Shown: one piece after another, positions 46,321-55,504 of the stretch
How positions within the stretch are numbered: the first letter of the stretch is position 1
How the letters are laid out: every line of letters begins with the position of its first letter
Assembly (NCBI GenBank): GCA_029851415.1
Contig: CM056742.1
Span: 80,590,748 to 80,654,747 of the forward strand
DNA length: 64,000 nt
Direction of reading: 5' to 3'
Source: Eretmocerus hayati
Taxonomy: Eukaryota; Arthropoda; Insecta; Hymenoptera; Aphelinidae
Program-made: the position numbers and the translations under genes
The notes under the pieces: generated by a model
Told to the model about the DNA's origin: nothing
The model's input: the letters and a program-made list of their open reading frames with translations, nothing else
Databases searched by the model: none

Positions 46321-47752
46321 AGAAAGCATTCTGCTAATCACTTTTAGCAGCGTATTTTTCTGGAAGAACACGCAATTTTACATCATGATATGGATCTCCA
46401 GATTTTCAATAAATTTGGTTTTTGAGGAATCGAAATTTTTCTGCTTTTCATCTTTATGCCCATGAGGGGCGTCCGTAATTCCAAAAAAAAAATTCGAGGC
46501 ATAATTTGATAGATTTTTGAAAGACCTTCCGATAGCACCCTTTGCGTGGTCGTATCTTGCGTCAAATCGGAACTACACACATTCTACTGAGGAAAAAATT
46601 GATATTTTCTCATAAAAATACTATAAAAGAATATTCCGCAGGAAACAAAAAAAAATTTCGACCCCATGGGGAGTGAAAAGTTCATTTTTCGGACCGTAGA
46701 ATCAATTAAGAGTGTCAGAAGAAGAGTTCGAAACATGTTTGCGATTCGTGGTCCGCTTGGCGCGGAATTACTCATGCTTCACAGAACTAGCAAAAAAACA
46801 AGAGCAGACGTAAGAAACGGTGCCTAAGAAACGGTGCTGCTCGGAGTTCCATAGTTACCCCAGTTTGCACGAAAAACAGATACTCTCCAGTTTTTTCTCC
46901 GCCGAATTGAAACTGAGCTAGAATATACAGATAAAATATCTGAATGGAGGAGTGGAGTTCATCTCAGTTACGTTAGAGCCGTCCTACTGAGGTCAGAACT
47001 ACACTACTTTCTTGAAGAGATTTTCTGTTGAATCAAAAACATTTTCTCGAAAAAGCTTGTTGGAGAGGAACACACAGACGATGAAGCCTATACTTGTGCA
47101 AAGTGAGGAGGATAGGTATTAGAGCGAGAGGTTTATCTGTCTCGCGGGCCGTGCGTGCTAACAACCCCTTCATGAATTGTACCGAAGAGACCCAACCTGT
47201 TCCAAAATTACCCCATTTGACGGTATGACATTCCTATTCCACCGCTTTAGCGAACAATTTTTAGGAAGGGTTATTTGAAAATTTCCACTCGACTCACCTT
47301 CTTTTGGATCGCACTCATTCGGTCAAAAACAATGTCACGTCTCGAAACAGCCTCATACGTTTCCTACAATACGGCGTGCTGAATTCTTGGATACTTCTCT
47401 TCCTCTTCTGACAAATAATACACAAATTTGCGTTAACTAAGGCACTCATTCTTGATCCAACAGAGGAAACAGATTGGTAGTAACAAGCGTGGCGTGTTCG
47501 GGCCGGCCGGTGACCTCGCGCGCTCCGGCTCCGCAAGGAACACGTTTGAACAAGCTCGTCGCCGTCGCTCATCGTAAACACGGAGCGCGCGACATTTCAA
47601 ATTATATTATAAAAAAGCAACCACGTCATGCATAATGGTGCAGTCTAGAGATTCGATACAAGAATGAAATTACTGCCAATAATCCTCAGAATCATCCATC
47701 AACTTACCGACGGTCGTCAAAGTACCAGAGGCGTTAGATTGTAATTTCTACC

Positions 47753-49165
47753 AGCTATTTCGAGAGAACTATCGAGAAGAATAACTTATTGGAATTGACG
47801 AGGTTGTATATCCACTCCTGCTTGCATCAGACTAGACATTAGTATAGATAACAACCGTCGAATCAGTACATGACAAATTTTCGGGAAACTCCTGGGAAAC
47901 CCTATAAATTTTCCGAAATTTTCCGGCGCAGAGGGATGTGAGCACTCGAAAGGTGGAGACCTAGTGAACTAATGTCGATAATACGGGTCATGGCAATGTG
48001 TGAGAGAGAGTGAGAACACGCCGACTGGCCCGATGTATTCGTTGATGTATCAAGATCATGGGAAACTGTCCGATGATAACACACGCGGGTTAAGTTTTTC
48101 CTATTTTCTCGCTAGTTCTACTGAAAGAGGATGCATAGAAGAAACTTTTAAGCTTTGGTGGATCAAAAAATGTCATTCCATCTCTGCGCTACAGATCCTC
48201 GAAAATGGAAAATTTCGACTTTTCACAAACTTGATGATTTTTTCCGGGAACACTATGGGTTTTCGTGAAAAATTTCAAGAGATCTTTTCGACGTAGAATC
48301 ACTCAAAGAACCTGAAAGAAAATTTTTCTCGTCATTTCGTCAACTTTTTTAATTGTTTATAAAAAATTGTTAATAACTTTTTTTTGCATCATTTTGCGAC
48401 ATTCCACCATCGAAATTCGGATTCAGCGGACAAAAATACATCGGAATAACCTTTTTCATCTGGGGTCGTTTACCAACAAATACTCCCCATGACATCGTAG
48501 GAACAGCTCAGAAGTATGCACTGATGGTATGAAAAACATGGGGAACTGTCCGACGGATAACACAGACGGGTTACGTTTTCCCTGCTTCCTCACTAGTCCT
48601 ACTGAAAGAGGATGCATAGAAGAAACTTTTGAGCTTTGGTGGACCAAAAAATGTCATTACATCTCTGCGTTACAGGTCCTGAGAAATGGAAAATTCCGAC
48701 TCTTTCCAAACTTTGGATTCTTTCCGGGAAAACTATGCATTCTCATGAAAAATGTCAGGAGATCTTTTCGACGTAGAATCACTCAAAGAACCTGAAAAAA
48801 ATGTTTTCTCGTCATTTCGTCAACTTTTCCAATTGTTTATAAAAAATTGTTGATAACTTTTTTTTGCATCATTCTGCGACATTTCAGCATCGAAATTCGG
48901 ATTCAGCGGACAAAAATACATCGAAATCACCTCTCCCCATCCGGGGACACCTAAAAGCCTACGGAAACCCCTTCAGCCGCCAGACTATCTGAATAAATAG
49001 CTTGCAGGAGTTCTCAGGCCGACTTATTCGTATGGAACAATTTTTCCTGAGAAATGTCAGTCTCGATGAGGAAAATGCGCCCAAGTATGTTGAAAAATGT
49101 TGGATTCTGCTGGAACTACGATTTTTCGAAAATAGACTAGAAAAGGGCCTAAAATCATGCTCTCC
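47753..49165 (-). repeat. Right inverted arm of the 15-kb element
   Basis: Inverted copy of the left arm without the nested fold-back. The plus-strand reading WIKKCHSISALQILENG mirrors the minus-strand readings on the left and is repeat shadow, not a gene. It holds the same two internal units. Confidence 0.75.
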
Positions 49166-49514
49166 CCGTAACATCCCTCTATTCATAGGTCATCATTCTG
49201 GAGAGACGTATCCCATCAAGCTTTACGTGGAATCACGTCTATCGGAATCCAGCGAAAAGTCACGAACACTCCCTCGAGAAGGTTCCATGTCCCGGAATAT
49301 GGGATCTCCGTTGCTGACAGCTGATATCGATTCCTCTCCCTCATCTGACGCAAGGATCGTAGAAGGATTCAAAGTTGATGAATCTTCTGGTCTCAGAATG
49401 GCTCTTTCTCTTACTCTCATACCCCTTACGATCTCTCCCTCTTCACATTCTCAACGGACATATGTTTCTGTATGGAATCAGATATTTTGTCTCGGGCGGA
49501 TAGAGGACATCAAA
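49166..49514. other. Short spacer, open but unrecognised
   Basis: A plus-strand frame crosses this stretch from the arm into the R1-like 3' UTR. Because it spans three unrelated pieces it is taken as fortuitous. No other feature. Confidence 0.4.
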
Positions 49515-50706
49515 CTTTTTTCTCTTTTCTTCTTCTTCTCAGTGGAATATAAGGAAAAATCTGATGACAGGTTATCCCCAATGGATATCCCATCGGCAAA
49601 CCATCAACGCTTCCATTTTGCCCACCCGGTAAACCGGATGAGCATGACTCGAGCGCCCGTGCGCCCTGGGGCTAAAATCTTATGCTCTCAGCCCTACGAT
49701 GTTGACAAGCCATCATTGCAGAACTGAAGGCAGCTAACCACTATCCGACCAACCCACCCCGGAACCGCGTGAGCATAACTTCGAAGTGGGAGGCGTACCG
49801 CGCGCCATGGGGCGTTCTTCTTTGGTGTGTACGCTCTTCTGTCGTCTCCCTTCGTCGTCAATGATCACCCTTTGAGTCCTCGTTGTTCGCTATGCAGCGC
49901 CCCTTGCTTGGCGTTGCAGTGCCCGTTCTCGTACTTCTTTCTGGTTGATCGGCGTCTTGATATAGGCGGCGATCTTATCCCACGTCTCTTTGCTGCGGAG
50001 CATGAACGGCACTAGGGTCTCAAGGGTGATCTGATTTCTAAGCCAGTTCACGAGCTCCGCTCTCTCCACAGCTGTGTTCACGCACTGGGAGAGTGCATGC
50101 TCCGCGTCGTGCTAGTCTGCCGCACACATCTGACAGACCGGGGTCTCTCTTCTCTGGAACTGCTCCAGGTACTCTCCAAAGCAGCCGTGCCCGCTGAGCG
50201 CCTGCGTCAGAGAGTAATCCAGCTCTCCATGAGCTCGACCGATCCACCTGGCTATGTTGGGGATCAATCTTTGCGTCCACTTTCCTTCCGTTGTGCTTTC
50301 CCACTCTGTCTGCCACTCTCTGAAACTATTATTATTATTAGTATATATATACATTATTTTCTATACACGATATTATATTTTTAACGGGCATATGTAATCA
50401 TATGTAATTTGATCTTTTGTCTGTGGACGAATAAAAGGACATCTATCTATCTATCTATCTATCTTCGACAGTCTCTCCCCTCTCGACGTCCCGAATGAGG
50501 GACATGCGAGTGGGGTTGAGCACGACTCCGTCGCTCTTGAGAGCTTCTTGGCTTTTTCATACCCACACTCTCTCGGCTACTAGCAGGCGAATGGGTGGTT
50601 CACCTACTAGCACACAGGCTGCGTGGTCGGACACCGTGCAATAAGCGCTGATCGTTCGGAGCGCGAAACGCCGCTGGACTGGGTCCAGCTTCGCGTCAAT
50701 CACGGA
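49515..50706 (-). pseudogene. R1-like non-LTR retrotransposon, copy B (3' fragment)
   Basis: Minus-strand 3' end of the same family as copy A: RWIGRAHGELDYSLTQALSGH, the zinc motif starting CQMCAAD, then NTAVERAELVNWLRNQI and ERALQRQARGAA with the stop at 49890, followed by a 3' UTR closely matching 6.12-6.49 kb. The 5' end is truncated at 50706 within the RT thumb. A short retroelement is inserted at about 50312-50464, between CACTCT and TTCGAC, which are adjacent in copy A. Confidence 0.85.
50312..50464 (+). mobile_element. Short retroelement insertion with (TATC)n tail
   Basis: About 150 bp absent from copy A at the same place. It starts 'ctattattattattag' and ends with GACGAATAAAAGGACATC followed by five TATC units. 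The same 3' motif precedes (TC)n at 0.48 kb. Probably a 5'-truncated copy of a non-LTR element or SINE that ends in simple repeats. Confidence 0.65.
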
Positions 50707-51497
50707 CAGAGAACATTTATCCATCCATCTGTCTATCCCCCGGAATCTCTCACTCCGTGGACTTTGAGCGTAGCTACATGAACTTTATTTTCGCCAAGGA
50801 AAAATTTCGATCGCTCGGAGGATGATGTTTGACAGTTTTAAGATTCATCCGTCAGCAATGAACGTCCTCTTCCGTATGTAACATTTTCCTCGTGATATCG
50901 AAATATGATAGGAGCCATGCAAATCAGCAGTTAGCGACGGTGAAACTACATATAACGTGATCTAGAGAAAGTATTCGTACTTCCTCCATTTATCCACCGA
51001 TAACTTATGGGTAGATCATCGGCATAAATGTCAATCTAACGCATCACTCAAAAAATTTGATTATGGAACCGAGGGAGATCACGACAGGAATGTGAATCTC
51101 TCAACCGGTGAGTTTCACGGGCTGAGGCAAAGACATATTTTCCTGCAATTTCCCAAAATCTGCAAAGAGGTCCCTCTGCATATTGCGGAAAAACACGTCC
51201 TGTTTGAGTTTCGACGCAAGGGAGGTTGGGTGATGCTGAATAAACACATCCCTCGACTCTCTCTAATGACGGCCCAAGTGGCAAATTCGATTCTAACTGG
51301 GATATGATAGTCTCCAAAAACACATTCCACAATGATCCCGTAGGGGGTCTGCATCACGAATTGAGATCTTTCCCTAGGGATCTGTTGATGATCTACGCCC
51401 TTACTTCAAGATGTCCTGCAGAATCCTCCTCCAATCCGAATCATGTGGGTTTTTCTCTCACGAAGTCGTGATTCATATACTTAACAACTGTTTTCAG
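50707..51497. other. Unassigned; part related to fold-back family
   Basis: 51240-51310 contains 'acggcccaagtggcaaattcgattct', similar to the 'cggcccaagtggcgatttt' block of the 3.75-kb family. The rest has no recognised feature. Confidence 0.35.
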
Positions 51498-51716
51498 TCA
51501 TATAAATCGTCCTCGGCTGCAACGAATTTGGAAGCCCCGCAGTTCGAGACAAGTACTCCGTCAAACATAATATCAACGAGTCAGTCTTACATTGGGGCAA
51601 CTTATCAAAATACGAGCCTCTATCAGTCCACAGCTCAGACTTTTCCATCTTCAAGCTCTTCATTTTCGTCCACAATCAACCAAGGGCCGAGTTCTCATTC
51701 CAATACAGCTCAATCA
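51498..51716 (+). CDS. Candidate exon, Ser/Thr/Gln-rich protein
   Basis: A 219-nt segment (73 codons, phase 0 to phase 0) lies between a pyrimidine-rich acceptor AACTGTTTTCAG and a consensus donor CA|GTAAGT. It encodes a low-complexity Ser/Thr/Gln/Asn/Tyr-rich stretch (SYKSSSAATNLEAPQ, then STINQGPSSHSN). Such composition is found in secreted mucin-like proteins and in transcription-factor linkers; no domain decides. Neighbouring exons were not found. It is not recognisable transposon sequence, so it may be host coding sequence. Confidence 0.35.
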
Positions 51717-52395
51717 GTAAGTAATCTGCATATCTGCTAACCACTCTGATTTTCGATGATCATTCCCCCCGAGTGGTTGCTGCGCGTCTGGCAGTCGACT
51801 GAAAGCAGCGGATGTTCCTCGATCAAATTTCTCCATCACCCGGTAATGGTGAGGAGACTAACGTCCACAGGTTTAATACCGCAAAGAAGTTGGATTCTGA
51901 GTCTAACCTAAGTTAAACCTGAGTCTAGGCAACATAACGATCCCGGGAATTCTATCGCTCTAAGCTCCTGTCAACCAGGGTAGCTTCAGAACAGGAGTGA
52001 TAACTCAAGAACAACCTGTCAAAAATAGTTCAATCACTCTTAGATACTGTTCCTCGCGTTTCCTCCAAGTCTGATCACTATTCCAAGACCTCAGAGCTAG
52101 AGATAGAACCGATCGGCAGATTTCCCAGAGATGATATATTTAGAGCTTGTCGATGCTGTTGTTCTCTAGCAGCTTTTCTCTGCCTACGAGAATAGCTGCT
52201 GGAACACTGGCTATTTGGACGTTTCTAACCTCCGTTTTGATATCCAATTTTGGGATGTTCGGAATTTTGTGGAAGGGTCGAAAGCTTGAGACATGAGGAA
52301 ATTTCAATACTGCTCTTCTGGTAGAATCAGTCTCAGTAGTCCGTGTTATTACTGCATCGATAACAGTAGTATTGGTAGTCCGAGTCATTACTCCC
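51717..52395. other. Unassigned sequence
   Basis: No gene, repeat boundary or RNA feature could be supported between the candidate exon and the start of R1-like copy C. Confidence 0.4.
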
Positions 52396-52520
52396 GCGTG
52401 GACACTCTTAGCCGAGCACCGACGACCTTGCTAGTTCCGAAGAGCAGACTGGGAGTTGGTAAGACGGAATGCGTTGACCTTCGCAATTTAGAGTATATCC
52501 AACGTATATGCATCGATCTT

Positions 52521-53310
52521 CCCCCCTCCCACCTTACTTTTTCCAAAAGTCTAACTTGGCGAGTATCACCATCCTTTCCCCTCATAACTTCATCTGAGAT
52601 CAAAGTATGAATTTCAATTCTTCAGGGTCATGAGATCAGGGGAAACATGTCGAGTAACTTTTTACCAAAATCTAAACTTCAAACAAATGAAGAGAGATTG
52701 CAAAATATTGATTTCAATTCTTGAGAGTCATGAGATCAGGAAAAGTATGTCAAGTAATTTTTCCGCAAAATCTGAATGTGAAATGCATGAAAAATGATTG
52801 ATTACATTACAATCTGATTATCTCTCTGTGAGTTTGACTCAACTTGAGTTACTCACCATCTCTCTTTTCCTTCAAATATATCGCAAATAATAGACCAATA
52901 AAAACTGAACAGAAGTGAGAAAATTCAATCTAGCATTAATCGTTCCAGTTTGGAAGTCAGTAAAGATGGTAAGTAACTCAAGTTGAGTCAAACTTACAGA
53001 GAGATAATCCGATTGTAATGTAATGAATCATTTTTCATGCATTTCACATTCAGATTTTGCAAAAAAATTACTCGACATACTTTTCCTGATCTCAAGACTC
53101 TCAAGAATTGGAATCAATATTTTGCAATCTCTCTTTATTTGTTGAGACGTTTAGATTTTGGTAAAAAGTTACTCGACATGTTTCCCCTGATTTCACGACT
53201 CTCAAGAATCGAAATTCATTATTCGATCCCAGATAAAATTTCATGGGGAAAGGATGGCCATACTCGCCAAGTAAGTTTTTTGGGTAAAGTGAAGTGGGAG
53301 GGGGGAAGAT
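52521..53310. mobile_element. 0.79-kb fold-back element
   Basis: The left end 'cccccctcccaccttacttt' pairs with the right end 'aagtgaagtgggaggggg'. Inversion continues through 'cttggcgagtat', 'ccatcctttcccc', 'gactctcaagaattg' and 'caagttgagtcaaactt' towards a centre near 52915. No coding frame. Confidence 0.7.
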
Positions 53311-55206
53311 TTCAGGACTTGGCTATGGCAATGATTGAAAATTCCCAGATTGACAAATATAAGCTGTGAACAGTATTATGTAGAAAAACCAAAAACGCTT
53401 ATCCATATCTTATTCTTAAAAATCATTCCCCCAATGAACAGCATTGTGCTATGTTTCAAGATAAATATTTTTGAATCCCAAGCAACAGAATCTGGAGCAG
53501 TACAACTTTTTGTTTTTGATAGCAAAACTTGGAATTAGTTCATGAAATTCAACTTGAGTTGATGCAGAGACTCTCAACTCTACTTTTAATAGTATAAGGT
53601 TTACAGTTGATGAGAAACTTCTGGATTTTGAAAATTCCTTACACGAGTTGGATCATCCGCTCTCCAAGAAGAGAGTATCCTTACCACCAAAATGACCAAC
53701 TAATGGGTGACTAACAAATGAAACATGGAATTATGACAATACATCTGTTTCTCAACACTATTTGAAAACCAAAACTTGAACAAATTTTAACTAGGACATT
53801 GATTATCTGTGACACATTAAGAAGTTCAGTTCGTTTTGAGAATGAAGATTCAATAGCGTTATGTGAGAAGTGCTTTGATGCCAGACAGAATGATCCTCAA
53901 AGTACATCCAGATGAATGTATGGATTCAGTTTCAATGTTAATTGACTTCTTCGCCCTACATTTTTCCAAGTTTAACTTACCAGTTTTCTCTAAGAGCGTA
54001 ATGTGCTACTCTTTCTTAATAATAATTTCAATGAATCAGATGAACCCTGAACAACTCTCAATTAGACCTATTTAGGAATTGACATATGCCCACTAGCTCT
54101 TGATGAAGTCTTCAGCATGAATGTAAGTGGCACGTCAAAACAGCTCAGACCCATAAATCAAGAGTAAAAGTGTAGCCAAGACTAAGATGTACTGTGACAT
54201 GCAATGAAAGTATATAAAATTGATTAGAGCAGCATCAGAGATCCACTAATACACACATCACAACAACTGTTCCATGGACAGTCACTAATAGAACTGACCA
54301 GTCCTACAACATTTAAATGTGAGAGACGATCCCTCTTGTGTTGGACCCTAATAAGTTTTTCGCAAGATGTGAGAAATAGCTTGGATGGATAATACATTGG
54401 TTGCAATGTAATTCTCTCACTATAGACTAGATTATGAACTTGAGATACACAATTTATAGCTTCAGAGTTAGGTCTATCTCAAGTATCGGAGGAAGTGAAA
54501 ATCAATTCACTGATAAAATGTACATCAATGCTTAATGGCACCCATGCCTCATGAACTCTCAATATATTTGGAGATTATTCTTGACTTTTTCACCTTGCAC
54601 TGCACAACAGCAAGAATGGCACACACTTTGTCCATCAGACCATCATTTTTAAATCACTGCAAAGAAGAGAGCATACATCAGATGGATTATTTTTTACCAG
54701 TAGACCAACAATGAGATGGGCATCAATTTGTATTAAATCTTCACTGTATTCGATACACGTGCAGAGAGTAAACACTGCTCATCTGGAACAGAACCTGAAT
54801 AGTGAATATGGTCTGCTAGCTTGCTTTAGCCGCTCATCACGCACACAAGGCCGACTGTGTCACACCGACGCAGTGTCGACTTCGAGATGAGTCGAATCTC
54901 GAAAGTGGCTGGAGACGAAAATCCACGATGGATTTCGTCGAGGAGGGTCTCAAATTTGTCGGTCGTGGAACAATGCCGTTAGTTCATACATCGACGAAAC
55001 AAAATAGTATTTCGATAGAGAAATGATCAAGCTCGCGATTAGTGGGTCACATCGTGGCTGATAAGCGCAAGAATCCATAATATCCTATGATCGAGGCAGA
55101 ACGAGAGGTTAGAAAACCCCAACTTGGCGTATATAAGGCTACGGCAGCGCTGCGAGTTTTTCTTCTATATATACTCGCCAGCAAGGCGCTACCGTGCCTT
55201 TTGATT
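53311..55206. other. Unassigned part of the first insertion; TATA-like region near its end
   Basis: AT-rich with no supported gene up to about 54800. 54830-55200 is GC-richer and has a TATA-like GTATATAAGGC at about 55130, but no gene could be connected to it. Confidence 0.35.
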
Positions 55207-55504
55207 CTCAAGAGTATAGTGAGGTCCCGAATCTAGTCGAACATTCTCTCGCTGAATGATAACACGAGCTCCCCCAAGGAAACACGAGAATCCTCATGGG
55301 GATAGTGGCTGACCAGGCTAGGGAATGTTACCACGCAATCAACAGGCATGGCGATTGGTTCGGATTTGGGCGGAAATATGGCGAGACTGGCAATACACTG
55401 ACACCACACACACAGTGCACGATTCACACCACCGGTGCACTAGACCCTGGGTGAGGATTCCTCCATCGCTGTGTCCGCGCCCACTCTCGAGGGTACCGCA
55501 TTAA

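Larger units (their letters stand above)
42781..46800. mobile_element. 4-kb inverted-repeat element nested in intron 1
   Basis: Arms 42781-43244 and 46370-46800 are inverted copies of about 440 bp. They share GAGTAATTCCGCGC, 'aagcggaccacgaat', 'aatgaac(a/t)tttcactc' and 'agatacgaccacgcaaa'. Inside are the palindrome at 43.25-43.79 kb, 'gcgagaaag' repeats at 44.25-44.40 and 45.18-45.37 kb, and a 310-bp tandem array. No transposase is seen. It enlarges the first intron of the unnamed gene to 5.4 kb. Confidence 0.7.
37226..47449 (-). pseudogene. Unnamed multi-domain gene: zinc finger, PIN-like block, CXC domain (decayed)
   Basis: Exon 1 (47449-47298) begins MSALVNANLCIICQ, a C-x2-C finger half, and ends at donor AAG|GTGAGT. 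Exon 2 starts near 41883 after TTATTTCCAG with TFVYHLNNCYKNYT, then CIVCGSD and CKYHKECLQDYE. It runs through TKSKTLITLLNRLGVSISDDG, IGFSPVFPHP, LSQLDQEDLPIAVDEGVYQIA, NFARWCPIFVEDM and GGFVVKRSD to EEADAKIFLHINHA and LLSSDTDVIVLAL, an acidic block like PIN/FEN nucleases. Intron 38032-37960 and intron 37757-37684 are clean GT/AG. The last exons have LPAIHHLTGSN and a Cys cluster (CVKSTCVCVAA, then CCSFCFC), a tesmin/TSO1-like CXC domain. There are six in-frame stops (41461, 39694, 38506, 38404, 38341, 37663) and shifts near 40305 and 39830. The family recurs in cnidarians, molluscs and insects. Function unknown. Confidence 0.7.
34046..49165 (-). mobile_element. 15-kb element with 1.4-kb inverted arms and a single gene
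   Basis: The left arm (about 34046-36910, enlarged by a 1.44-kb nested insertion) and the right arm (about 47753-49165) are inverted repeats along their whole length. Shared blocks include 'cgaataagtc(a/g)gcctgagaac', 'ggctgaaggggtttccgtag', 'tggatcaaaaaatgtcat' and 'cgtattatcgacattag'. Between them lies one recognisable gene (47449-37226, minus strand), about 300 bp from each arm. Outer ends and a target duplication could not be fixed, because similarity fades without a sharp border. A single gene fitted inside long inverted arms is the layout of a large DNA transposon. I do not recognise a described superfamily. Confidence 0.6.

Noticed and set aside
47998..48795. Plus-strand frames with LWWIKKCH-type peptides, and their minus-strand twins at 35.9-36.7 kb
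   Set aside because: All four are translations of the same inverted arm repeat. Other frames are equally degraded and there is no start, splice or domain evidence.
49002..49727. 241-codon plus-strand frame
   Set aside because: It runs through the end of the 15-kb element arm, a spacer and the R1-like 3' UTR. Crossing three unrelated pieces makes it fortuitous.
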